DNA from: Cristatella mucedo
Lineage: Eukaryota > Bryozoa > Phylactolaemata > Cristatellidae
DNA: 64,000 bases
Direction: 5' to 3'
NCBI GenBank assembly: GCA_009760855.2
Contig: WPIO01000052.1
Coordinates: 2,980,501 to 3,044,500 of the forward strand
Shown here piece by piece: positions 37,532 through 47,275 of this stretch. How positions within the stretch are numbered: the stretch's first letter is position 1; each line of letters opens with the position of its first letter. The notes under the pieces are model-generated. The model was given only the letters and a program-made list of their open reading frames with translations. It had not been told where the DNA came from and did not search any database. A program made the position numbers and the translations under genes.

Positions 37532-38419
37532 CTACACCAGCTCCATTATCTTCACCAGACCCTGGCTGTTGGCGGCCAGCACGACGTTCGATCCGGGCTT
37601 CCACGCGACAGCCGACACAAACTCGGTACTGTCCTCATCTCCTCCGCCTCCAGGCTCCACTTTCCACGGGTTGTGGACTACTTCGAACTTGTGCCGAAGA
37701 GCATCGCGTGGGAATCCCTTGTGGAACAGCCTCAGCGTGTTGTCCTCACTTCCGCACACGAAGTACTCGCCGTTCGTTGCGAGGCCGACAAAGTTCTTCT
37801 CGTTCACGTGTCCGCGGAACGTTCGGGCGCAGCTGCCTCCGCCGCTGCCTCCGCCGCTGCCTCCGGCGTCGAGCATCCACAGCTTGAGCTGGCTGTCGAC
37901 AGAAGCAGACACCAGCTCTCGGCAGCCGTCGTCCAGGAAGCGGATGAACGAGACGGCCTTCCGGTGACCACGCAGTGACATCAGCGGCTGGCCGGGGTTG
38001 CGCAGGTCGCACACGTGGACGCAGTGGTCGGCGCAGCCGTAGGCCAGCCGAAACTCGCAGCCCGGGTCGAACTGGACGCAGCAGACGTTTGCCTTGGCGC
38101 TCAGCGTGGCGACGGCGGTGTCCGCATTGAGCGACCAGATTTTCACCTTTGCGTCGTCAGAGCCCGAGACGAGCAGGGCGGGATCGCGGCGGCAGAAGTC
38201 GACGCACCAGCACCGCTTCTCGTGCTCCTGGTACGTCGCTCGCCGGGCCGACGTGGCGACGTCCCACAGGACGACGGAGCCCTCGTAGTCCGAACTGGCC
38301 AGCACCTGCTTGTGGCAGCTGTTCCACGACACACAGCTGACCTTGGCCGAGCAGGCCAGCTCGGTGACTGGGCAATGAAGGTCGACAACGTCGTGCATCA
38401 CCTGATCGTAATCGAAAAT
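37532..38419 (-). CDS. COP1: COP1 exon 2 (WD40 domain and stop)
   Basis: 888 bases from the acceptor TTGTTGTAG to a TAG at 37532-37534. It encodes LLASSDYEG-like and YQEHEKRCWCVDFC, ANVCCVQF, GCADHCVHVCDLRN, GHRKAVSF, SASVDSQLKLW, GHVNEKNFVGLATNGEY and FVSAVAWKPGSNVVLAANSQ, ending in MELV as in human COP1 (VLELV). A GGSGGGSGGGS insertion separates two blades, encoded by a 12-base repeat at 37832-37866. Base composition is clearly more GC-rich than exon 1. Confidence 0.97.
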   Translation of the reverse strand: MFDYDQVMHDVVDLHCPVTELACSAKVSCVSWNSCHKQVLASSDYEGSVVLWDVATSARRATYQEHEKRCWCVDFCRRDPALLVSGSDDAKVKIWSLNADTAVATLSAKANVCCVQFDPGCEFRLAYGCADHCVHVCDLRNPGQPLMSLRGHRKAVSFIRFLDDGCRELVSASVDSQLKLWMLDAGGSGGGSGGGSCARTFRGHVNEKNFVGLATNGEYFVCGSEDNTLRLFHKGFPRDALRHKFEVVHNPWKVEPGGGGDEDSTEFVSAVAWKPGSNVVLAANSQGLVKIMELV

Positions 38420-41400
38420 CTACAACAAAAAACCGCCACGGAAGAAAGGCGAGCGTGTCCACTCGGTGTGGTGCCATGCCCAGTTTCCCTTCTACCGTTC
38501 CTATCAAAGACACTCGAACGGGTCGTGGCAGACCAGCTGAACTCGTATATCGAAACCTCACACCTTGCTAGTAAGTTCCAGTCTGGCTTTAGAGCTAATC
38601 ACTCCACAGAGTCAGCATTGCTTAGGGTATACAACGACTTACTTAGGAATGCAGACATGGGTAGAGTGTCTCTGCTTGTTTTGCTTGATCTTTCGGCAGC
38701 TTTTGATACCATCGATCACAAAGTTCTTCTAGAGAGCCTCTCATCTCGCCTGGGCATCACTGGCACTGCTCTGCAGTGGTTCAGGTCCTATCTCAGTGGG
38801 AGACTCCAGAGTATTGACGTGAATGGACAAAGATCATCTGAAGTACCTCTGAAATATGGAGTACCTCAGGGCTCAGTGCTAGGTCCGGTTCTTTTCACGG
38901 TTTATACTCTGCCTCTTGCTGACGTGATTGCCAAGCACAATCTAGGCTTTCACTTCTATGCAGATGACACTCAGTTGTACCTTTGCTTTGATCCCTCCCA
39001 GCCTTCGAGCACCTCAAATTCTCTAAACTCACTAGCTGCATGCATTGATGACATCCGCGCATGGATGGCAGCAAATTTTCTAAAACTAAACGATGATAAA
39101 ACTAACTTACTAGTTATGGGCAAACCCAGTGTGATCCAGAGATTGGAAAGGCTGACTCTCAAAATTGGCTCTGCCAGCATATCTCCAGTTGAATCAGCTC
39201 GAAATCTAGGTGTCATATTCCAAAGTGACCTCTCGCTAGACGACCATATCAGCTCCACAGTCAAATCTGCCTATTTTCAGCTTCATAACATTGCTAAAAT
39301 TCGGGCTTGTTTAGATAAAGATACCACGTCCAAGTTGGTCCATGCATTCGTGACATCCCGTCTCGACTTCTGCAACTCACTGCTTACTGGCCTACCAGCA
39401 TGTGCGATCAGGCGATTGCAGCTGGTGCAAAACTCTGCAGCTAGGCTTGTCTTTCGTGAGCGTCGCAGTTGCCACAATACTCCACTTCTCGCCGACCTGC
39501 ACTGGCTACCAGTGAGGCAACAGATTGACTTCAAGGTTTTGTCGCTCACTTTTAGGTCCCTTCATTCTATGGCTCCAGCCTATCTGTCAGATATACTACC
39601 CGATCAGGCCAAGCATCGTACCACCCGCTTTTCGGAATCCAACAGTCTACAAATACCTCATACAAACCTTAAATCCTTTGGAGACCGTGCATTTAGTTCG
39701 TATGCTCCCAAAGCCTGGAACTCCCTCCCGACCTGCGTCAGAACATCCCCTGACCTGACCACATTTAAAAGGAACCTAAAAACACACCTATTTAGGACAG
39801 CATTTAGCGGGTCCCTGTGATTCGTCCTTGATGTGCTTATGCGTGCTGACACTGTGCATGCTGCCACTAACCACATTTGCATGCTGACCCTGTGCATGTC
39901 ACCCCTAACCATATTATTCAGTTCGTTTGTTTTTCAAGCATGATTTTACTTACCATTCCATTGCATTTCACTTTACAGCAAATGTAAAGCACCTAGAGAG
40001 AGATTAAGTTCTCTGAGGGCGCTTTATCAAGTGAATTATTATTATTATTATTAATGAGCCAGCAGTTAAAAGAAGACCGAGAGTCCACACTCAAACTGCC
40101 AACGGCTCATTCCGAAATGCAGGTCCAAAACTATAGAACTACTCGAGAGACTTCTCAAAGCCAGGGCAGCATCTCTAATCGCTACTCTGCATGGATCTCG
40201 TTCTGCTTGTCTCGCTCGGATGACCCTTGATGAGTTCTTCTCGGATGAGTTCTGCTTTACTAAACTGCATGCCGAAGCTAAGGACGACGAGCACGGGCCG
40301 AGTGCATGCTAACTTATGTCCTGTGTACGGTGGCAAAGCTGCATGCTGGGCATGCCACAGTCATATCCAGCTGTAGCCACCTTCAATAAGAGCACTAAAA
40401 GTTATTGTCGACACGAGATTGCCGAGTTTCAGCTCGAGTGTACACATGCCTGAGACAATCAAGAGCTCAGCACTGACCATGCTGCATGCGTTCTGTCGGT
40501 GATGCTTGTCACCAAGTGCAGTGACACCATGAAGGGCTTAGGGCACACAGCAGCCGGGCCGATGATGTAAATAACAACGGTTCACAGGCCTACTTACTTT
40601 GATCTTTTTGGTGACTCCTGCAATCGCCAAGTACTCGCAATCCTTGTCAAAGTCAATACCGGACACGATGCTAGAGTTGGGAGACACGTTGTACATGTCG
40701 GTGTTATACTGTAGCGTAGCCAGCGTGGTGAAAGCAGTAAACTGGGTGAATCGCACTAAGGTCGTGCCAAAGTCATCAAGCGATGAGGCTTCGTTATTGC
40801 TGGTGGGACAGCCTGCTATGGAGCTGCGTCTGCAACTGAAGTAGTGGTCCTCGAAGTCGGAAACATGCAGAGCGATCTTCTCCCATTGATCTGGTTGCAG
40901 GGTGGAACTGCCGTTAGAGGAATCTTTCCCCTCGCAGCACGTCTCGAAATCGGGCCTGCTTCGATCCATCTGGGCTCGTACGTGCACTATGTCGGCTTCA
41001 AGGATATTGAGGTCCACTTGCAAGTTCTGGAGATCTTCTCTCTTTCTAGTTTGCACATCCTTCAGGAGCTCCAGCGTCAGCTTGCGGTAACCACGCCAAG
41101 TCCGGTACTCCAATTCATCCCGTCTTTCTTTCACTATGTCCATAAGTAGCTGCACTTGTCCAAAATCAAGGCGATCCCCAAACGCCGCTAGGTCGGCCAA
41201 GGGATCTGCATTCGCCAGCTTTGCTTGCGCGTTGCGAGCGTATTTGCATACGAGACCGTCAATAACCAAGTTAGGAAATATGCAATCAGTGTTCTTGACG
41301 TCGCAGCCACACTTTGGGCATTTGGTCGAACTTTCCAGACTACGCTTAATGCACCCGTAGCAAAAGCTATGGCCGCACGGAGTGACGTGCGTTCGATCCA

Positions 41401-41548
41401 TAACTTGCATGCACAGAGGACACAAGAAGTCTCCTTCTCCCTTAACTTCGTAAGTGCCAGCAATACCGCCGAGGAGAGGCGCCTCAAAGCGGCGCCTACC
41501 GACACTTCCCCCAGCCTGTCGCTGGGTGGCAGCCGTCAAACCAGACAT
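37532..41548 (-). CDS. COP1: COP1 E3 ubiquitin ligase gene (two coding exons)
   Basis: COP1 is a RING-type ubiquitin ligase that, with DET1 and CUL4, targets transcription factors such as JUN and ETS proteins for degradation. The two exons join in frame (AAA | ATT, giving KKIKIFDYDQV; human KKIKVYEYDTV) into 612 codons. Residues 43-80 form a complete C3HC4 RING (C43, C46, C58, H60, C63, C66, C77, C80). A helical, charged coiled-coil segment follows at about 130-210, then a seven-bladed WD40 domain from about residue 318 to the C-terminus. The human protein is 731 residues; the difference lies mostly in its longer low-complexity N-terminus. The single coding intron (38420-40597) is unusual against the many introns of vertebrate COP1 and holds an antisense LINE. 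Confidence 0.97.
37832..37866. repeat. COP1: In-frame 12-base minisatellite in COP1
   Basis: About three tandem units of GCTGCCTCCGCC on the plus strand, encoding repeated GGGS in the COP1 protein between LWMLDA and CARTFRGH. Confidence 0.9.
38428..40054 (+). mobile_element. LINE family A copy with open RT frame, in the COP1 intron
   Basis: A 5'-truncated CR1/L2-type non-LTR element. The frame is open without a stop to 39820 and begins with the RT segment PVSLLPFLSKTLERVV (about 38470). It continues through FQSGFRANHSTESALLRV, LLDLSAAFDTIDHKVLLESL, YGVPQGSVLGPVLF and the catalytic FYADD box (YADD at 38957-38968), then the C-terminal region HAFVTSRLDFCNSLLTGL. A 3' untranslated tail of about 230 bases ends in the hairpin (AAAGCACC ... 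GGCGCTTT) and ATTATTATTATTATTA. It is antisense to COP1. The endonuclease part is absent. Confidence 0.96.
40055..40597 (-). other. COP1: COP1 intron, 5' part
   Basis: Intron sequence from the donor GTAAGTA of exon 1 to the inserted LINE. No exon recognised. Confidence 0.85.
40598..41548 (-). CDS. COP1: COP1 exon 1 (RING and coiled coil)
   Basis: 951 bases (317 codons) from the ATG at 41546-41548 to a GTAAGTA donor. The RING reads CPLCMQVMDRTHVTPCGHSF and CYGCIKRSLESSTKCPKCG. The coiled coil follows (VDLNILEADIVHVRAQM), then FEDHYFSCRRSS (human FEDLEQCYFSTRMS) and DKDCEYLAIAGVTKKIK (human DRDCDYFAIAGVTKKIK). The ATG is the first in frame and the N-terminus is short, arginine- and glycine-rich. 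Confidence 0.97.
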
Positions 41549-42387
41549 AGATGCAGTTTTAACAGAAGCTGTTACTACCGGCCGCTACTGACCCTTCGCG
41601 AGAGCGGCATTGAATATGCGCCCTATACAAACCACGGACGAGACGCCGGAAGTACCGGCGTCCAGGAACCGGAAGAAATGCCACTCGTTAGCTGGCGTGC
41701 GGAGGCGGTTGTGATGGGTGGGTCCTCCGAAGTCAGGTCACCCGCTGAGTCACCCCTGCGTCGAGCCTCGCATCCGCATTAGGTTTACCAGGTTTTCGTT
41801 GAAAAAAATAGATGCTACAGCTTCCTTACTTCAATTAGAAATTAAATGAAGTAACGTGGGTAAATTCTCTTGATAATATGTCTCGCAGGTCGCAGGGTCA
41901 GAATCCGAATTCGGGTGGATCGACGGTAAATCGTTCAGAGGGCTGGAAGACAAAGCAAAATAAGAGTGCTAAGCACGCAAGTACGGAAATTTGACTTTTG
42001 TAATTACAAATGACATTTATCGAGATGAAAACATTTGCCTGTGGGCTTCGTAACATCGTTTCTGCGATGGCGCAGCCACCCTAAGTCAAACCAACGGAAC
42101 TTCAGTCTTAAGCAGCGTCTACACGGTCCGTCTTACATCGGTCATGCTTCGGTCATACTTTGGTCCTGCTCCTGGGCCTGCTTGAATCTTCCGACCTGCC
42201 GGAAGGTTATATTGATGGTTGAGCCGGGTTTACACTGTGAATCTTGCTTCCTACCTGCTTCCTGCCTACTCGAGTTTTTGGTATGTACGTCACCAATACT
42301 GGGGGCGATTTAAGACTTTGTATGGACTTAACGAAGACTCGGCTACCAAACGCGGTTCTACCTCTGGGCTAAGGCTCAGGCAAAACT
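41549..42387. other. COP1 5' flank
   Basis: The first 220 bp are GC-rich and likely include the COP1 promoter and 5' untranslated region. No TATA box or neighbouring gene recognised. Confidence 0.45.
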
Positions 42388-42545
42388 TAGCGTCGCAGTT
42401 GCCACATCACACCACTTCTCGCCGACCTGCACTGGCTACCAGTCAAGCAACGGATTGACTTCAAGGTCACTTTTAGGTCACTTCATTCTTTGGCTCCAGC
42501 CTATCTCTCAGATCTACTCCACCACCACGCCAAGCATCGCACTAA
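42388..42545 (+). mobile_element. LINE family A internal fragment
   Basis: GCGTCGCAGTTGCCACATCA to CGCCAAGCATCGCAC, corresponding to 39461-39620 of the COP1-intron copy, with an internal 20-base deletion (CAAGGTCACTTTTAGGTCAC). Confidence 0.9.
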
Positions 42546-42999
42546 AAATACTGAGATTACCTAAGCTGCATGCTGACAGGAGACTGGTGGAAGTCGGAGT
42601 CGTCCCAAGAAAGTGCTTTCGATCGTGTGCATAATTTACAGGCAGTCAACCAACTCGTGATATGATCAGCTAATACGCTCTATTAAAAAGACGCATTTTA
42701 TTCCTTTAAAGACCATCTAAAAGGACTGCAACATCCTACTGACATATAATGCTCTTCAACACCGCACATTTTGAATTGCTCGATGCGCCTTATTTCACCG
42801 GTTTTTCAACCCCGGCCGTTCTTTGTTGCGCTTTATGAATGCTTGGAAGAGTAAGGCAGCGAGACAGCAGATAAAGATTTACGTATTAAGAAGGCAGCCT
42901 TTATCCGGAGTTTTGACACCTAATTCACACGGAAAGAGATTTAAGCAAGAATAGGCAGCCACACACAATTGAATTAAGGTGAATGCCAAATGTTGAGCT

Positions 43000-43110
43000 A
43001 TTAAATAATACTAGTAATATAATAATAGCAATATATTTTCATAGTGCCCTCAAAGAACTTAATTTCTGTATGGACACTTTACATATGCCGCAAAGAAAGC
43101 GGTAAACATA
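43000..43110 (-). mobile_element. LINE 3' hairpin remnant
   Basis: AATAATAGCAATATATTTTC, then GTGCCCTCAAAGAACTTAAT and GGACACTTTACATATGC: the complement of a degenerate tail. Confidence 0.7.
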
Positions 43111-43654
43111 TTATTTAATGGAAATTATGCGTATTTTCGCTTCGGATGTTGCGTTCCTCTCATGAATATGCTGTGAGTAGTGATGTCCTGAATTTTATTA
43201 TCGGAGTAGGTTGGGTGCCAATACTACCAATTGGCTTACAAATCTAGAAGATTATCTTATTGGCTTGTCTTTTGGTAAATAACACTTGCACTCGAACAGA
43301 TTAAAAAATAACTTATATTTTAAAATAATGTAAAGAATAATGACAGGAAAAATAAAGCATGGTAAAAATCTATGACAATGCAAAACATAATCAGTAACTA
43401 GGGATATATATTGAAAGCCAATAAAGATACAAGCAACTAAGGACATACATTTAGTTTACGAATGGTCCTATTATTATTCTTGGAGTGCGAGACTGCCTCT
43501 CTTTTGCCAGAGCTCCACTACTGCCTAGACTAGCTTCGGCTGCTAAGGTATATTCAAACTCGTCATCTGATTTGTAGCGACATTTCGTTTCACGCTAATG
43601 GAATATTGGTTGTAGCAAGATTTATACGCGTATGTATTATTATCTTATATGTTA

Positions 43655-43660
43655 TTACTC

Positions 43661-43697
<37 letters not shown>

Positions 43698-43698
43698 T
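43655..43698. repeat. (AT)n microsatellite
   Basis: TATATATATACATATATATA-type run with one C interruption. Confidence 0.9.
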
Positions 43699-44108
43699 AG
43701 AATAAATGCAGTGCTCACTGCTGCTAAGATAATTCCTAATACAGTAGTTTACGTTAGCATAGGGGTAAACGATAAGACGTAGATTTAATTTTGGCACCAA
43801 CCCAATTTTTCAAATTAAATCAATAAAAAAGTGCTCAATAATTGTGGGCTGACCTCAATCTTAGAAAATGCTCACGTACTGCTATTTTTCTATTTCGCTA
43901 GCGGAACTGTTACTTCAGTAGAGTGCGTACTAAATAACACAAACAGCTTTAACTTTGTAGTAATATATTTCAGGTATAATAATGCAGATATTTAAATAAA
44001 TAATTGCAAAGAATAATAAATACTAATACAAAATATCAGGTATTTACACGTCAAAAGTTCACCTTGATGTCGCAAAAGTTGTTAATTATTTATGAACGGG
44101 TGACTCAC

Positions 44109-44178
44109 CTGATTGGCTAGTAATCGCCACAAGTTTGCCACAGTCTGTCTGGTAACTATTTTCGATTATGCTGAAAAC
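44109..44178 (-). CDS. Possible small exon, gene unknown
   Basis: 70 bases bounded by a good acceptor (TTTTACTTCAG) and a consensus donor (CAG/GTGAGT) on the minus strand, open in only one frame: VFSIIENSYQTDCGKLVAIT SQS. I do not recognise the protein. It could be a real internal exon of an unidentified minus-strand gene between COP1 and the RPL17 exon, or a chance combination. Confidence 0.3.
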
Positions 44179-44245
44179 CTGAAGTAAAAAGCGAAGTTCA
44201 TTATTTGGTGGATATCTTTCTAAATTCCCAAATGAGAGCTACACC

Positions 44246-44320
44246 TCATTCGGCTTCGTCACGGACCACTGCCAAATCTTTCAATGCTTCTCGTGCTTGT
44301 CTGCGTAATTCGCCCTCTTG
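44246..44320 (-). CDS. Possible terminal exon, gene unknown
   Basis: After the acceptor AGTACTTTAG the minus strand reads QEGELRRQAREALKDLAVVR DEAE and then TGA. The charged, helical look is protein-like and the neighbouring candidate at 44109-44178 hints at an unidentified gene here. However, the stop codon makes the two hard to combine in one reading frame. Confidence 0.25.
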   Translation of the reverse strand, partial: QEGELRRQAREALKDLAVVRDEAE

Positions 44321-44737
44321 CTAAAGTACTGAATCCACTGCGAGGCGTGTTATTGATCGTCCATACAACTAGAGTAGCTCTTAAGATTAATTTTAAGAAA
44401 TTGTTACGGACCTTGTTTGCAATAAAAATTATTGGATTTTATGCTTGATCTCTTTAAAAAAATGTCTGGTGGATTATGGCACTTCTTTTCCATCTGCCAT
44501 TTTATTGCTAAATGCTCTACCAACTGTATTCCCTGTTCTGCTACGCCTTTACTCTGTCTTGCTTGCATTGGTTTATGCTATTGGTCATCAATTGCTCATC
44601 TAAAGCCCCCTAGCTGTGCTATTGAAAAATCTTCAGGCTAACAAACACATAGTTCTCGTGGCTTTTTGCATTAATTGACTGAGAAACACGAGGCAATACC
44701 TGTGCGAACATGGCGCGGAGCAAGCCCACACGTCTAC

Positions 44738-44766
44738 TCACACACACACACACACACACACACACG
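44738..44766. repeat. (AC)n microsatellite
   Basis: CACACACA run of about 28 bases. Confidence 0.9.
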
Positions 44767-45323
44767 CAAGCGCATAAAAATTCTATTATTAGCACTAGCA
44801 CTATTACTAGCGAATTTGTATACATAAGTTCTAGGATGATGCCGCACATGCTTTCATTAATTGTGTTGGGCTCCGAGCGTGGCCATGTAACCTGACTTCT
44901 CATAAATAAACCTCGGGGGCGAACAGGAAATGTCGTATTTGCTTCGATGGCACCACTTTTTGAGCAAAGTTCTCTCACCGGAGCTGCCTTTGAGAGTTGC
45001 CTTCGAGGAGCAGCGAGTGGGAACGAATGGTAACACAACGCTCAGCTCAGAAACATTAGTGGCTGATTTCTTTTATAATAATGAATGATTATTCTAATCG
45101 CTCCGCATCAGTGAGCTCGAAATGCCAATTTTCTTTCAGTCCGTCAAACTGTTTTCAAATTCACTTTCACAGCACCGCTTTCCTAGAGTAATATAATAGT
45201 GAAATGTAATCGCATTAGGCTTTTCATCAATATAAATTAAACAAACAGTCGGGATCGTCCTTTCTTCGGTAAATCTTGGGCAGTAGCGAAGCCGAAGGGG
45301 GCTGGGGAGGGTGCCGCTTCTCG

Positions 45324-45472
45324 CTATCCCGGCATCAGCATCTTTTGCCTCTTCAGTTTCTTCTTGGATTCCTTCTTCTTGGCCGGGGTTTCTTCCTTCT
45401 CAGATGGCTTGGAAACGGCATCTTCACGTTCTCCAAGTATGAGCTCGATGTGGTACGGTGTGCTCATGTATG
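45324..45472 (-). CDS. RPL17: RPL17 (uL22) last coding exon, isolated
   Basis: On the minus strand, after GGTGTTTGTAG, the sequence reads YMSTPYHIELILGEREDAVS KPSEKEE, then KKKESKKKLKRQKMLMPG and TAG. Human RPL17 ends [20 protein letters not shown] KPEEE, then KKKISQKKLKKQKLMARE. The leading CA completes a proline codon with a preceding C, as expected for the NPYMS junction. RPL17 is a protein of the large ribosomal subunit near the exit tunnel. I could not find its other exons anywhere to the right, nor an AATAAA just downstream, so this may be a real last exon with distant or lost partners, or a gene fragment. Confidence 0.7.
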
Positions 45473-45689
45473 CTACAAACACCAACACATCGGCATGAGT
45501 GCGTTGAACTAGTGCTACATATAGTCACGAGTTCATTACCACGCTAGACTAGACAGGCTTCACTGCATTAAAGGGGATACAAATGCCCGACAGATAGCTC
45601 GTAGTACAAAAACTCAGTTCACGGTGAAATCAGTTATTTGAATCCCGGCGCCTTGCCCCGGAGCGGGGTCACGTTACCCTTTCAGAATT

Positions 45690-47275
45690 TCTTGCGACTG
45701 ATCTACTGCTTCGAGTTTACAACAACTTTCTGAACAATGCTGATCGAGGTAGAGCCTCTCTATTGGTAGTACAGGATTGATCGGAATTATTCAACACTAT
45801 GGTCCAGCAGATCCTTCCTGAGCGCCTCTCCAAGCACCTAGGTATCACTGGTACCATGCTAAACTCGATTGGGTCCTGCCTCTGAGAGGTGTTAAGAATG
45901 TAAATGGCTCCCGGTGAGCCTCGATGGCTCACTGGGTAAGGCGGTTGCTTTTCACGACCTCGGTCCCAAAGTCGTGGGTTCGAATCTTGTGGTGGGTGAT
46001 TCTTTATCGCTACTACAGGCGGTGATGATAGCCGTAAAGGCTTTTCTGTCTCTATACAAAAGAGGCTGCTAAATCAGCTAGTATTTCTAGTATTTCTTTC
46101 TTTCTTGGTCATCCGATGAGCCCTTGCAGTATATCGTATCTCAGGGTTCAGCCTTGCCCTTTCGTTTCGCCACTTTATTCTCCCTCTGGCCGATGTCATT
46201 GCCCAACGAAATTTGGGTTTTTATGTATACTTCGATGGCACCCAACGCAATCTATCCTTCGACCTACTTCTTGCCTGACTCACTCGATTCCCTTACATCC
46301 TTTATCGACGACATTCACATTTGGAATGTTACTACCTTCCCGACGTTGAACAAGTGATAAGTGTCGCCCAAAAGTTGGAAGACCTAACCCTCAAGATTAG
46401 TTGAGCTGTCATCCTTCCCGTGACGTCGGCCCGTAATCTAGCCATACTATCCAAAAATGAATTGTCGTTGGATGAGCACGTTTCGTCCACTATCCAGTCA
46501 GACTAATTTCAGGTATGGAGCATTGCCAAAACCAGGGCCTGCTTGGATAGGAGTACGAAAACCGAACTAGCTCGAGCGTTTTTTGCAATCCTCTTTATAC
46601 AGGATTCTCTGCCACTGCCCTTAATCGTCTGCAACTGGTGCAAAACTCAGCTGCCGGTCTGATGTGTTGTCAAAGGCGAAGCTGCCACAGTACCAAGCTC
46701 AGTCTGAGCTTCACCGGCTCCCTATCAAGTATCGAACCGATTGAAAGATCCTCAGTATGACTTGTTGGTCACTTCACTCGCTAGCACAGCCTAGCCATCC
46801 GACCTCCTTGTTCCTCCAGTGTGCCATCGTACCTCCGGCTCGCCAGCATTTGGTCACCTCGCACTCCGTCGAACTACTAAAATAAATATTTCTTTTATAT
46901 AAGCTGCAGCTCGTATGCACAAAAAGTTCGGAACTCGCCTTTGGGTACGGTAACTACCCAGTGACCTTGCATCATGTAAGTAACAGCTCAACACGCATCT
47001 ATGCTGGTCCACTTTCCCTTCGCCCCAGTGAACTTGTCTTTTTTGTTCCGGTATGCTTTGCGTGCGTACCTGTACATGTTTCGTTGCGTGCTACTAGCTA
47101 TATGCCTTACTAACTGGTGGCCAAGAGTGTCTTCTTGTTTGTTTTGGCATGCTGGCTGGCCTAAGCGAGACACCTGAATGCTATTTTGTAGTGAGTTGTA
47201 ACGTGTCTGAGTAGAGATTCTATAGATAGAAGTTCTATGATGTTTTACGGGTGACTTATTATTCTTAATATCAAC
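45690..47275 (+). mobile_element. LINE A/D-like element, heavily decayed, with nested SINE-2
   Basis: Starts with RT sequence (CTTTCTGAACAATGCTGATC corresponds to LLRNADMGR) and goes through LERLSKHLGITGTML and the equivalents of LDEHVSSTI and ARAFF. It ends near 47200-47275 with a degenerate hairpin and TTATTATTCTTAAT. SINE-2 splits it at 45908-46105. No usable frame. Confidence 0.82.
45908..46105 (+). mobile_element. SINE-2 (tRNA-headed)
   Basis: Head: GATGGCTCACTGGGTAAGGC (box A-like) and GTGGGTTCGAATCTTGTGGT (box B-like). Body: TGATTCTTTATCGCTACTAC, GTGATGATAGCCGTAAAGGC, CTATACAAAAGAGGCTGCTA. The same body appears at 59895-60085 in inverse orientation. Confidence 0.88.

Noticed and set aside
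37377-37967. A 196-codon plus frame starting in the GA tract
   Set aside because: Repeat-encoded at the start and antisense to COP1 exon 2 afterwards.
38015-39820. A 601-codon plus-strand frame as one protein
   Set aside because: Its first 140 codons are the antisense of COP1 exon 2 and only the later part is LINE reverse transcriptase. The fusion is an accident of the insertion site.
41225-41782. A 185-codon plus frame
   Set aside because: Mostly antisense to COP1 exon 1, which has clear RING similarity on the minus strand.
45324-45472. RPL17 piece as a processed pseudogene
   Set aside because: No A-run follows on the minus strand, no decay is seen in the frame, and the left end coincides with a usable acceptor. 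It remains possible but is less favoured.
45908-46000. A true tRNA gene
   Set aside because: The A and B box-like sequences are followed by a body that recurs elsewhere with the same head, so it is a SINE. A cloverleaf with proper acceptor stem was not evident.
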